26,418 nucleotides of DNA, taken from positions 1 through 26,418 of the forward strand of contig NW_003108377.1 in the NCBI RefSeq assembly GCF_000003605.2, read 5' to 3'. Position numbers and translations under genes: made by a program. Positions within the stretch are counted from its first letter, which is position 1, and the number at the start of each line of letters is the position of its first letter. Origin of the DNA: Saccoglossus kowalevskii. Its lineage: Eukaryota > Hemichordata > Enteropneusta > Harrimaniidae. This document shows, piece after piece, positions 10,739 to 22,804 of this stretch. Under the pieces are notes generated by a model, which saw only the letters and a program-made list of their open reading frames with translations, was not told where the DNA came from and did no database searches.

Positions 10739-11628
10739 ATCCATGTTGGTGTCGTCCATGACAGTGGTGATTATGGTATCATGAAAGTGTTGTCAGTCAT
10801 GGCAGTGGTGATTATGTGATCCATGTTGGTGTTGTCCATGACAGTGGTGATGATGGTATCCATGAAAGTGTTGTCAGTCATGACTGTGGTGATTATGTGA
10901 TCCATGTTGGTGTTGTCCATGACAGTGGTGATGATGGCATCCATGAAAGTGTTGACAGTCATGGCAGTTTTGATTATGTGATCCATGATGGTGTTGTCCA
11001 TGACAGTGGTGATGATGGCATCTATGAAAGTGTTGTCAGACATGGCTGTGGTGATTATGTGATCCATGTTGGTGTTGTCCATGACAGTGGTGATGATGGC
11101 ATCTATGAAAGTGTTGTCAGTCATGGCTGTGGTGATTATGCGATCCATGTTGGTGTTGTCCATGACAGTGGTGATGATGGCGTCTATGAAAGTGTTGTCA
11201 GTCATGGCTGTGGTGATTATGTGATCCATGTTGGTGATGTCCATCACAGTGGTGATGATGGTATCCATGAAATTGTTGTCAGTCATGACTGTGGTGATTA
11301 TGTGATCCATGTTGGTGTCGTCCATGACAGTGGTGATTATGGTATCCATGAAAGTGTTGTCAGTCATGGCAGTGGTGATTATGTGATCCATGTTGGTGTT
11401 GTCCATGACAGTGGTGATGATGGTATCCATGAAAGTGTTGTCAGTCATGACTGTGGTGATTATGTGATCCATGTTGGTGTCGTCCATGACAGTGGTGATT
11501 ATGGTATCCATGAAAGTGTTGTCAGTCATGGCAGTGGTGATTATGTGATCCATGTTGGTGTTGTCCATGACAGTGGTGATGATGGTATCCATGAAAGTGT
11601 TGTCAGTCATGACTGTGGTGATTATGTG
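10739..11628. repeat. Module E: 11-unit block duplicated at 16407-17297
   Basis: The block is marked by a rare unit at 11224 with GGTGATGTCCATCACAGTGG, an IHEI half (GAAATTG), a preceding GATTATGCG unit, an ATCCATGATGG (IHDG) unit and alternating DYG/GSG and DCG units. The same 11 unit types in order occur 70 units away at 16407-17297. The E copy at 26046-26418 shares the private GGCGTCTATG at 11180 and is therefore closer to this copy than to the 16407 one. Confidence 0.85.
10778..10783. other. Single-base deletion (CC to C)
   Basis: GGTATCATGAAAG replaces GGTATCCATGAAAG. The module E copy at 16407 keeps both C bases at the matching site. Confidence 0.85.
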
Positions 11629-13050
11629 ATCCATGTTGGTGTTGTCCATGACAGTGGTGATGATGGCATCCATGAAAGTGTTGTCAGTCATGGCAGTTTT
11701 GATTATGTGATCCATGTTGGTGTTGTCCATGACAGTGGTGATGATGGCATCTATGAAAGTGTTGTCAGACATGGCTGTGGTGATTATGTGATCCATGTTG
11801 GTGTTGTCCATGACAGTGGTGATGATGGCATCTATGAAAGTGTTGTCAGTCATGGATGTGGTGATTATGTGATCCATGTTGGTGTTGTCCACGACAGTGG
11901 TGATGATGGCATCCATGAAAGTGTTGTCAGTCATGGCAGTGGTGATTATGTGATCCATGTTGGTGTTGTCCATGACAGTGGTGATGATGGCATCCATGAA
12001 AGTGTTGTCAGTCATGGCAGTGGTGATTATGTGATCCATGTTGGTGTTGTCCATGACAGTGGTGATGATGGTATCCATGAAAGTGTTGTCATTCATGGCT
12101 GTGGTGATTATGTGATCCATGTTGGTGTTGTCCATGACAGTGGTGATGATGGTATCTATGAAAGTGTTGTCAGTCACGGCTGTGGTGATTATGTGATCCA
12201 TGTTGGTGTTGTCCACGACCGTGGTGATGATGGCATCCATGAAAGTATTGTCAGCCATGGCAGTGGTAATCATATGATCCATGTTGGTGTTGTCCATGAC
12301 AGTGGTGATGATGGTATCCATGAAAGTGTTGTCAGTCATGGCTATGGTGATTATGTGATCCATGTTGGTGTTGTCCATGACAGTGGTGATGATCGCATCT
12401 ATGAAAGTGTTGTCAGTCATGGCTGTGGTGATTATGTGATCCATGTTGGTGTTGTCCACGACAGTGGTGATGATGGCATCCATGAAAGTATTGTCAGCCA
12501 TGGCAGTGGTAATCATATGATCCATGTTGGTGTTGTCCATGACAGTGGTGATGATGGCATCCATGAAAGTGTTGTCAGTCATGGCTATGGTGATTATGTG
12601 ATCCATGTTGGTGTTGTCCACGACAGTGGTGATGATGGCATCCATGAAAGTATTGTCAGCCATGGCAGTGGTAATCATATGATCCATGTTGGTGTTGTCC
12701 ACGACAGTGGTGATGATGGCATCCATGAAAGTGTTGTCAGTCATGGCTATGGTGATTATGTGATCCATGTTGGTGTTGTCCATGACAGTGGTGATGATGG
12801 CATCTATGAAAGTGTTGTCAGTCATGGCTGTGGTGATTATGTGATCCATGTTGGTGTTGTCCATGACAGTGGTGATGATGGTATCCATGAAATTGTTGTC
12901 AGTCATGACTGTGGTGATTATGTGATCCATGTTGGTGTCGTCCATGACAGTGGTGATTATGGTATCCATGAAAGTGTTGTCAGTCATGGCAGTGGTGATT
13001 TTGTGATCCATGTTGGTGTTGTCCATGACAGTGGTGATTATGGTATCCAT

Positions 13051-13053
13051 TAA
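13051..13053 (+). other. In-phase stop codon TAA in the plus frame
   Basis: CATTAAAGTG replaces CATGAAAGTG, a G-to-T change that converts GAA to TAA in the plus-strand open frame. The homologous units nine and eighteen copies later (13735 and 14463) keep GAA. It is the only in-phase nonsense substitution seen in the plus phase across about 26 kb. The minus frame is unaffected. Confidence 0.9.
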
Positions 13054-13986
13054 AGTGTTGTCAGTCATGGCAGTGGTGATTATGTGATCCATGTTGGTGT
13101 TGTCCATGACAGTGGTGATGATGGTATCCATGAAAGTGTTGTCAGTCATGACTGTGGTGATTATGTGATCCATGTTGGTGTTGTCCATGACAGTGGTGAT
13201 GATGGCATCCATGAAAGTGTTGTCAGTCATGGCAGTTTTGATTATGTGATCCATGTTGGTGTTGTCCATGACAGTGGTGATGATGGCATCCATGAAAGTA
13301 TTGTCAGCCATGGCAGTGGTAATCATATGATCCATGTTGGTGTTGTCCACGACAGTGGTGATGATGGCATCCATGAATGTGTTGTCAGTCATGGCTATGG
13401 TGATTATGTGATCCATGATGGTGTTGTCCATGACAGTGGTGATGATGGCATCTATGAAAGTGTTGTCAGACATGGCTGTGGTGATTATGTGATCCATGTT
13501 GGTGTTGTCCATGACAGTGGTGATGATGGCATCTATGAAAGTGTTGTCAGCCATGGCAGTGGTGATTATGTGATCCATGTTGGTGTTGTCCATGACAGTG
13601 GTGATGATGGTATCCATGAAATTGTTGTCAGTCATGACTGTGGTGATTATGTGATCCATGTTGGTGTCGTCCATGACAGTGGTGATTATGGTATCCATGA
13701 AAGTGTTGTCAGTCATGGCAGTGGTGATTTTGTGATCCATGTTGGTGTTGTCCATGACAGTGGTGATTATGGTATCCATGAAAGTGTTGTCAGTCATGGC
13801 AGTGGTGATTATGTGATCCATGTTGGTGTTGTCCATGACAGTGGTGATGATGGTATCCATGAAAGTGTTGTCAGTCATGACTGTGGTGATTATGTGATCC
13901 ATGTTGGTGTTGTCCATGACAGTGGTGATGATGGCATCCATGAAAGTGTTGTCAGTCATGGCAGTTTTGATTATGTGATCCATGTT

Positions 13987-13993
13987 GGTGTGT
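13987..13993. other. Single-base deletion (TT to T)
   Basis: TTGGTGTGTCC replaces TTGGTGTTGTCC at the junction between two module C copies, making the unit at 13978 80 bp. Confidence 0.85.
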
Positions 13994-16406
13994 CCATGAC
14001 AGTGGTGATGATGGCATCCATGAAAGTATTGTCAGCCATGGCAGTGGTAATCATATGATCCATGTTGGTGTTGTCCACGACAGTGGTGATGATGGCATCC
14101 ATGAATGTGTTGTCAGTCATGGCTATGGTGATTATGTGATCCATGATGGTGTTGTCCATGACAGTGGTGATGATGGCATCTATGAAAGTGTTGTCAGACA
14201 TGGCTGTGGTGATTATGTGATCCATGTTGGTGTTGTCCATGACAGTGGTGATGATGGCATCTATGAAAGTGTTGTCAGCCATGGCAGTGGTGATTATGTG
14301 ATCCATGTTGGTGTTGTCCATGACAGTGGTGATGATGGTATCCATGAAAGTGTTGTCAGTCATGACTGTGGTGATTATGTGATCCATGTTGGTGTCGTCC
14401 ATGACAGTGGTGATTATGGTATCCATGAACGTGTTGTCAGTCATGGCAGTGGTGATTTTGTGATCCATGTTGGTGTTGTCCATGACAGTGGTGATTATGG
14501 TATCCATGAAAGTGTTGTCAGTCATGGCAGTGGTGATTATGTGATCCATGTTGGTGTTGTCCATGACAGTGGTGATGATGGTATCCATGAAAGTGTTGTC
14601 AGTCATGACTGTGGTGATTATGTGATCCATGTTGGTGTTGTCCATGACAGTGGTGATGATGGCATCCATGAAAGTGTTGTCAGTCATGGCAGTTTTGATT
14701 ATGTGATCCATGATGGTGTTGTCCATGACAGTGGTGATGATGGCATCTATGAAAGTGTTGTCAGACATGGCTGTGGTGATTATGTGATCCATGTTGGTGT
14801 TGTCCATGACAGTGGTGATGATGGCATCTATGAAAGTGTTGTCAGTCATGGCTGTGGTGATTATGTGATCCATGTTGGTGTTGTCCATGACAGTGGTGAT
14901 GATGGTATCCATGAAATTGTTGTCAGTCATGACTGTGGTGATTATGTGATCCATGTTGGTGTCGTCCATGACAGTGGTGATTATGGTATCCATGAAAGTG
15001 TTGTCAGTCATGGCTATGGTGATTATGTGATCCATGTTGGTGTTGTCCATGACAGTGGTGATGATGGTATCCATGAAAGTGTTGTCAGTCATGGCTATGG
15101 TGATTATGTGATCCATGTTGGTGTTGTCCATGACAGTGGTGATGATGGCATCCATGAAAATGTTATCAGTCATGTCTATGGTGATTATGCGATCCATGTT
15201 GGTGTTGTCCATGACAGTGGTGATGATGGCATCCATGAAAGTGTTGTCAGTCATGACTGTGGTGATTATGTGATCCATGTTGGTGTTGTCCATGACAGTG
15301 GTGATGATGGCATCCATGAAAATGTTGTCAGTCATGACTGCGGTGATTATGTGATCCATGTTGGTGTTGTCCATGACAGTGGTGATGATGGCATCCTTGA
15401 AAGTGTTGTCAGTCATGGTAGTGATGATTATGTGATCCATGTTGGTGTTGTCCATGACAGTGGTGATGGTGGCATCCATGACAGTGTTGTCAGTCGTGGC
15501 AGTGGTGATTATGTGATCCATGTTGGTGTTGTCCATGACAGTGGTGATGATGGCATCCATGAAAGTATTGTCAGTCATGGCTATGGTGATTATGTGATCC
15601 ATGTTGGTGTTGTCCATGACAGTGGTGATGATGGCATCTATGAAAGTGTTGTCAGTCATGACTGTGGTGATTATGTGATCCATGTTGGTGTTGTCCATGA
15701 CAGTGGTGATGATGGCATCCATGAAAATGTTGTCAGTCATGACTGCGGTGATTATGTGATCCATGTTAGTGTTGTCCATGACAGTGGTGATGATGGCATC
15801 TATGAAAGTGTTGTCAGACATGGCTGTGGTGATTATGTGATCCATGTTGGTGTTGTCCATGACAGTGGTGATGATGGTGTCCATGAAAGTGTTGTCAGTC
15901 ATGGCTATGGTGATTATGTGATCCATGTTGGTGTTGTCCATGACAGTGGTGATGATGGTATCCATGAAAGTGTTGTCAGCCATGGCAGTGGTAATCATAT
16001 GATCCATGTTGGTGTTGTCCATGACAGTGGTGATGATGGCATCCATGAAAGTGTTGTCAGTCATGGCTATGGTGATTATGTGATCCATGTTGGTGTTGTC
16101 CACGACAGTGGTGATGATGGCATCCATGAAAGTATTGTCAGCCATGGCAGTGGTAATCATATGATCCATGTTGGTGTTGTCCACGACAGTGGTGATGATG
16201 GCATCCATGAAAGTGTTGTCAGTCATGGCTGTGGTGATTATGTGATCCATGTTGGTGTTGTCCATGACAGTGGTGATGATGGTATCCATGAAATTGTTGT
16301 CAGTCATGACTGTGGTGATTATGTGATCCATGTTGGTGTCGTCCATGACAGTGGTGATTATGGTATCCATGAACGTGTTGTCAGTCATGGCAGTGGTGAT
16401 TTTGTG

Positions 16407-17297
16407 ATCCATGTTGGTGTTGTCCATGACAGTGGTGATTATGGTATCCATGAAAGTGTTGTCAGTCATGGCAGTGGTGATTATGTGATCCATGTTGGTG
16501 TTGTCCATGACAGTGGTGATGATGGTATCCATGAAAGTGTTGTCAGTCATGACTGTGGTGATTATGTGATCCATGTTGGTGTTGTCCATGACAGTGGTGA
16601 TGATGGCATCCATGAAAGTGTTGTCAGTCATGGCAGTTTTGATTATGTGATCCATGATGGTGTTGTCCATGACAGTGGTGATGATGGCATCTATGAAAGT
16701 GTTGTCAGACATGGCTGTGGTGATTATGTGATCCATGTTGGTGTTGTCCATGACAGTGGTGATGATGGCATCTATGAAAGTGTTGTCAGTCATGGCTGTG
16801 GTGATTATGCGATCCATGTTGGTGTTGTCCATGACAGTGGTGATGATGGCATCTATGAAAGTGTTGTCAGTCATGGCTGTGGTGATTATGTGATCCATGT
16901 TGGTGATGTCCATCACAGTGGTGATGATGGTATCCATGAAATTGTTGTCAGTCATGACTGTGGTGATTATGTGATCCATGTTGGTGTCGTCCATGACAGT
17001 GGTGATTATGGTATCCATGAAAGTGTTGTCAGTCATGGCAGTGGTGATTATGTGATCCATGTTGGTGTTGTCCATGACAGTGGTGATGATGGTATCCATG
17101 AAAGTGTTGTCAGTCATGACTGTGGTGATTATGTGATCCATGTTGGTGTCGTCCATGACAGTGGTGATTATGGTATCCATGAAAGTGTTGTCAGTCATGG
17201 CAGTGGTGATTATGTGATCCATGTTGGTGTTGTCCATGACAGTGGTGATGATGGTATCCATGAAAGTGTTGTCAGTCATGACTGTGGTGATTATGTG
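16407..17297. repeat. Module E copy of 10739-11628
   Basis: This block has the same order of eleven unit types, including the GGTGATGTCCATCACAG unit at 16893 and the GATTATGCG unit at 16731. It differs from the left copy by GGCATC in place of GGCGTC, and by SFD in place of the left copy's VDS change. After 17297 it switches to module D-like units (HVYGDYA at 17298), so the duplication boundary is visible. Confidence 0.85.
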
Positions 17298-19970
17298 ATC
17301 CATGTTGGTGTTGTCCATGACAGTGGTGATGATGGCATCCATGAAAGTGTTGTCAGTCATGTCTATGGTGATTATGCGATCCATGTTGGTGTTGTCCATG
17401 ACAGTGGTGATGATGGTGTCCATGAAAGTGTTGTCAGTCATGGCTATGGTGATTATGTGATCCATGTTGGTGTTGTCCATGACAGTGGTGATGATGGCAT
17501 CCATGAAAGTGTTGTCAGTCATGACTGTGGTGATTATGTGATCCATGTTGGTGTTGTCCATGACAGTGGTGATGATGGCATCCATGAAAGTGTTGTCAGT
17601 CATGGCTATGGTGATTATGTGATCCATGTTGGTGTTGTCCACGACAGTGGTGATGATGGCATCCATGAAAGTATTGTCAGCCATGGCAGTGGTAATCATA
17701 TGATCCATGTTGGTGTTGTCCACGACAGTGGTGATGATGGCATCCATGAAAGTGTTGTCAGTCATGGCTATGGTGATTATGTGATCCATGTTGGTGTTGT
17801 CCATGACAGTGGTGATGATGGCATCTATGAAAGTGTTGTCAGTCATGGCTGTGGTGATTATGTGATCCATGTTGGTGTTGTCCATGACAGTGGTGATGAT
17901 GGTATCCATGAAATTGTTGTCAGTCATGACTGTGGTGATTATGTGATCCATGTTGGTGTCGTCCATGGCAGTGGTGATTATGGTATCCATGAAAGTGTTG
18001 TCAGTTATGGCAGTGGTGATTTTGTGATCCATGTTGGTGTTGTCCATGACAGTGGTGATTATGGTATCCATGAAAGTGTTGTCAGTCATGGCAGTGGTGA
18101 TTATGTGATCCATGTTGGTGTTGTCCATGACAGTGGTGATGATGGTATCCATGAAAGTGTTGTCAGTCATGACTGTGGTGATTATGTGATCCATGTTGGT
18201 GTTGTCCATGACAGTGGTGATGATGGCATCCATGAAAGTGTTGTCAGTCATGGCAGTTTTGATTATGTGATCCATGATGGTGTTGTCCATGACAGTGGTG
18301 ATGATGGCATCTATGAAAGTGTTGTCAGACATGGCTGTGGTGATTATGTGATCCATGTTGGTGTTGTCCATGACAGTGGTGATGATGGCATCTATGAAAG
18401 TGTTGTCAGTCATGGCTGTGGTGATTATGTGATCCATGTTGGTGTTGTCCATGACAGTGGTGATGATGGTGTCCATGAAAGTGTTGTCAGTCATGGCTAT
18501 GGTGATTATGTGATCCATGTTGGTGTTGTCCATGACAGTGGTGATGATGGTATCCATGAAAGTGTTGTCAGTCATGGCTATGGTGATTATGTGATCCATG
18601 TTGGTGTTGTCCATGACAGTGGTGATGATGGCATCTATGAAAGTGTTGTCAGACATGGCTGTGGTGATTATGTGATCCATGTTGGTGTTGTCCACGACAG
18701 TGGTGATGATGGCATCCATGAAAATATTGTCAGCCATGGCAGTGGTAATCACATGATCCATGTTGGTGTTGTCCACGACAGTGGTGATGATGGTGTCCAT
18801 GAAAGTGTTGTCAGTCATGGCTATGGTGATTATGTGATCCATGTTGGTGTTGTCCATGACAGTGGTGATGATGGCATCCATGAAAGTGTTGTCAGTCATG
18901 ACTGTGGTGATTATGTGATCCATGTTGGTGTTGTCCATGACAGTGGTGATGATGGCATCCATGAAAATGTTGTCAGTCATGACTGCGGTGATTATGTGAT
19001 CCATGTTAGTGTTGTCCATGACAGTGGTGATGATGGCATCTATGAAAGTGTTGTCAGACATGGCCGTGGTGATTATGTGATCCATGTTGGTGTTGTCCAT
19101 GACAGTGGTGATGATGGTGTCCATGAAAGTGTTGTCAGTCATGGCTATGGTGATTATGTGATCCATGTTGGTGTTGTCCACGACAGTGGTAATGATGGCA
19201 TCCATGAAAGTATTGTCAGGCATGGCAGTGGTAATCATATGATCCATGTTGGTGTTGTCCATGACAGTAGTGATGATGGCATCCATGAAAGTGTTGTCAG
19301 TCATGGCTATGGTGATTATGTGATCCATGTTGGTGTTGTCCACGACAGTGGTGATGATGGCATTCATGAAAGTATTGTCAGCCATGGCAGTGGTAATCAT
19401 ATGATCAATGTTGGTGTTGTCCACGACAGTGGTGATGATGGCATCCATGAAAGTGTTGTCAGTCATGGCTATGGTGATTATGTGATCCATGTTGGTGTTG
19501 TCCATGACAGTAGTGATGATGGCATCCATGAAAGTGTTGTCAGTCATGGCAGTGGTGATTATGTGATCCATGTTGGTGTTGTCCATGACAGTGGTGATGA
19601 TGATATCCATGAAAGTGTTGTCAGTCATGGTAGTGATGATTATGTGATCCATGTTGGTGTTGTTCATGACAGTGGTGATGGTGGCATCCATGACAGTGTT
19701 GTCAGTCGTGGCAGTGGTGATTATGTGATCCATGTTGGTGTTGTCCATGACAGTGGTGATGATGGCATCCATGAAAGTGTTGTCAGTCATGGCTATGGTG
19801 ATTATGTGATCCATGTTGTTGTTGTCCATGACAGTGGTGATGATGGTATCCATGAAAGTGTTGTCAGTCATGGCTGTGGTGATTATGTGATCCATGTTGG
19901 TGTTGTCCATGACAGTGGTGATGATGGCATCCATGAAAGTATTGTCCGCCATGGCAGTGGTAATCATATG

Positions 19971-20780
19971 ATCCATGTTGGTGTTGTCCACGACAGTGCT
20001 GATGATGGCATCCATGACAGTGTTGTCAGTCGTGGCACTGGTGATTATGTGATCCATGTTGGTGTTGTCCATGACATTGGTGATGATGGCATCCATGAAA
20101 GTGTTGTCAGTCATGCCTATGGTGATTATGTGATCCATGTTGTTGTTGTCCATGACAGTGGTGATGATGGTATCCATGAAAGTGTTGTCAGTCATGGCTG
20201 TGGTGATTATGTGATCCATGTTGGTGTTGTCCATGACAGTGGTGATGATGGTATCTATGAAAGTGTTGTCAGTCACGGCTGTGGTGATTATGTGATCCAT
20301 GTTGGTGTTGTCCATGACAGTGGTGATGATGGCATCCATGAAAGTATTGTCAGCCATGGCAGTGGTAATCATATGATCCATGTTGGTGTTGTCCATGACA
20401 GTGGTGATGATGGTATCCATGAAAGTGTTGTCAGTCATGGCTATGGTGATTATGTGATCCATGTTGGTGTTGTCCATGACAGTGGTGATGATGGCATCTA
20501 TGAAAGTGTTGTCAGTCATGGCTGTGGTGATTATGTGATCCATGTTGGTGTTGTCCATGACAGTGGTGATGATGGTGTCCATGAAAGTGTTGTCAGTCAT
20601 GGCTGTGGTGATTATGTGATCCATGTTGGTGTTGTCCACGACAGTGGTGATGATGGCATCCATGAAAGTATTGTCAGCCATGGCAGTGGTAATCATATGA
20701 TCCATGTTGGTGTTGTCCATGACAGTGGTGATGATGGCATCCATGAAAGTGTTGTCAGTCATGGCTATGGTGATTATGTG
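19971..20780. repeat. SRG-GYG lead-in plus module A copy
   Basis: SRG and GYG units precede the GTTGTTGTT unit at 20133, and then the full eight-unit module A order follows. Several private changes sit in the lead-in: GTGCTGATG, CGTGGCACTGG, GACATTGG and CATGCCTATGG. The first five units recur 14 units later at 21105-21509 without these changes. Confidence 0.75.
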
Positions 20781-22209
20781 ATCCATGTTGGTGTTGTCCA
20801 CGACAGTGGTGATGATGGCATCCATGAAAGTATTGTCAGCCATGGCAGTGGTAATCATATGATCCATGTTGGTGTTGTCCACGACAGTGGTGATGATGGC
20901 ATCCATGAAAGTGTTGTCAGTCATGGCTATGGTGATTATGTGATCCATGTTGGTGTTGTCCATGACAGTGGTGATGATGGCATCTATGAAAGTGTTGTCA
21001 GTCATGGCTGTGGTGATTATGTGATCCATGTTGGTGTTGTCCATGACAGTGGTGATGATGGCATCCATGAAAGTATTGTCAGCCATGGCAGTGGTAATCA
21101 TATGATCCATGTTGGTGTTGTCCACGACAGTGGTGATGATGGCATCCATGACAGTGTTGTCAGTCGTGGCAGTGGTGATTATGTGATCCATGTTGGTGTT
21201 GTCCATGACAGTGGTGATGATGGCATCCATGAAAGTGTTGTCAGTCATGGCTATGGTGATTATGTGATCCATGTTGTTGTTGTCCATGACAGTGGTGATG
21301 ATGGTATCCATGAAAGTGTTGTCAGTCATGGCTGTGGTGATTATGTGATCCATGTTGGTGTTGTCCATGACAGTGGTGATGATGGTATCTATGAAAGTGT
21401 TGTCAGTCACGGCTGTGGTGATTATGTGATCCATGTTGGTGTTGTCCATGACAGTGGTGATGATGGCATCCATGAAAGTATTGTCAGCCATGGCAGTGGT
21501 AATCATATGATCCATGTTGGTGTTGTCCATGACAGTGGTGATGATGGCATCCATGAAAATGTTGTCAGTCATTTCTGCGGTGATTATGTGATCCATGTTG
21601 GTGTTGTCCATGACAGTGGTGATGATGATATCCATGAAAGTGTTGTCAGTCATGGTAGTGATGATTATGTGATCCATGTTGGTGTTGTCCATGACAGTGG
21701 TGATGGTGGCATCCATGACAGTGTTGTCAGTCGTGGCAGTGGTGATTATGTGATCCATGTTGGTGTTGTCCATGACAGTGGTGATGATGGCATCCATGAA
21801 AGTGTTGTCAGTCATGGCTATGGTGATTATGTGATCCATGTTGTTGTTGTCCATGACAGTGGTGATGATGGTGTCCATGAAAGTGTTGTCAGTCATGGCT
21901 ATGGTGATTATGTGATCCATGTTGGTGTTGTCCATGACAGTGGTGATGATGGTATCCATGAAAGTGTTGTCAGTCATGGCTATGGTGATTATGTGATCCA
22001 TGTTGGTGTTGTCCATGACAGTGGTGATGATGGCATCCATGAAAATGTTGTCAGTCATTTCTGCGGTGATTATGTGATCCATGTTGGTGTTGTCCATGAC
22101 AGTGGTGATGATGATATCCATGAAAGTGTTGTCAGTCATGGTAGTGATGATTATGTGATCCATGTTGGTGTTGTCCATGACAGTGGTGATGGTGGCATCC
22201 ATGACAGTG

Positions 22210-22212
22210 TTT
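22210..22212. other. Single-base insertion (TT to TTT)
   Basis: CAGTGTTTGTCAG replaces CAGTGTTGTCAG. It is the first of three phase-shifting indels in consecutive units. Confidence 0.85.
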
Positions 22213-22284
22213 GTCAGTCGTGGCAGTGGTGATTATGTGATCCATGTTGGTGTTGTCCATGACAGTGGTGATGATGGCATCCAT

Positions 22285-22287
22285 GAA
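22285..22287. other. Single-base deletion (AAA to AA)
   Basis: CATGAAGTG replaces CATGAAAGTG in the unit at 22240, making it 80 bp. Confidence 0.85.
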
Positions 22288-22364
22288 GTGTTGTCAGTCA
22301 TGGCTATGGTGATTATGTGATCCATGTTGTTGTTGTCCATGACAGTGGTGATGATGGTGTCCAT

Positions 22365-22367
22365 GAA
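22365..22367. other. Single-base deletion (AAA to AA)
   Basis: CATGAAGTG replaces CATGAAAGTG in the unit at 22320, making it 80 bp, one unit after the same change. Confidence 0.85.
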
Positions 22368-22804
22368 GTGTTGTCAGTCATGGCTACGGTGATTATGTGA
22401 TCCATGTTGGTGTTGTCCATGACAGTGGTGATGATGGCATCCATGAAAGTGTTGTCAGTCATGACTGTGGTGATTATGTGATCCATGTTGGTGTTGTCCA
22501 TGACAGTGGTGATGATGGCATCCATGAAAATGTTGTCAGTCATGACTGCGGTGATTATGTGATCCATGTTAGTGTTGTCCATGACAGTGGTGATGATGGC
22601 ATCTATGAAAGTGTTGTCAGACATGGCTGTGGTGATTATGTGATCCATGTTGGTGTTGTCCATGACAGTGGTGATGATGGTGTCCATGAAAGTGTTGTCA
22701 GTCATGGCTGTGGTGATTATGTGATCCATGTTGGTGTTGTCCATGACAGTGGTGATGATTGTATCCATGAAAGTGTTGTCAGTCATGACTGTGGTGATTA
22801 TGTG

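Larger units (their letters stand above)
12844..14705. repeat. Module C: 9-unit (729-bp) higher-order repeat, about 2.5 tandem copies
   Basis: Unit types repeat with a period of nine. Full copies are 13249-13977 and 13978-14705, the second 1 bp short, and a five-unit partial precedes them at 12844-13248. The order is NHM, a private GAATGTG (IHECVV) unit, IHDG with RHGC, CAGCCATGGCAGTGGTGATT, IHEI/IHES-DCG, DYG ending GATTTTG, DYG-GSG, DCG and SFD. The GAATGTG marker lies at 13375 and 14103, 728 bp apart. Truncated relatives start at 291, 8550, 16245 and 17865. Confidence 0.88.
13971..22202 (-). other. Long minus-strand open frame, probably not a gene
   Basis: About 2,743 codons are open, made of a 27-residue repeat of the type MDNTNMDHIITTA then MTDNTFMDAIITTV, rich in Thr, Asp, Met and Ile. 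It uses exactly the complementary codons of the plus frame: CAT becomes ATG, GAT becomes ATC. Apart from a variant AAA codon, none of the consensus codons is one substitution from a stop, so the frame stays open for any length without selection. It ends only at the frame-breaking indels, and the same frame is open in the neighbouring segments (9-3467, 3488-6286, 6255-10130, 10145-10759, 10771-13983, 22313-24790, 24723-26414). It has no recognisable domain or start context. Confidence 0.12.
14055..22232 (+). other. Long plus-strand open frame, probably not a gene
   Basis: About 2,725 codons are open, made of a 27-residue repeat (IHVGVVHDSGDDG then IHESVVSHGYGDYV and variants) rich in His, Asp, Gly and Val. 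Against coding: a fully overlapping frame on the other strand is equally open. Variation between units falls at codon positions 1, 2 and 3 without third-position bias. Most units have no ATG in this frame; the exceptions are CATATG or CACATG units. The consensus codons have few one-step routes to a stop. I see no signal peptide, membrane segment, ribosome binding site, splice context or recognisable domain. The same frame is open at 45-3527, 3524-6304, 6285-10112, 10175-10819, 10816-13053, 13084-14058 and 22397-24760, and from about 24757 to the window end, broken only at the indels and the stop codon listed here. A repetitive structural protein cannot be formally excluded. Confidence 0.15.
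21510..22399. repeat. Module B tandem pair, 6-unit period; second copy carries three indels
   Basis: The first copy (21510-21914, five matching units) and the second (21996-22399) are six units apart. They share HFCG with TTCTGCGG, DDD/SDDYV, DGG/SRG, GYG and GTTGTTGTT-VHES units. The first copy has no indel. The second carries an extra T near 22210-22212 and a lost A near 22286 and again near 22366. Otherwise only a silent-type TATGG/TACGG difference near 22386 stands out. Confidence 0.85.

Noticed and set aside
13971-22232. Giant repetitive protein gene (about 2,700 residues) on either strand
   Set aside because: Both strands are equally open over the same bases, variation shows no third-position bias, and the frame breaks at many one-base indels. 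No domain, start context or targeting signal is visible. The RNY triplet pattern explains the openness.
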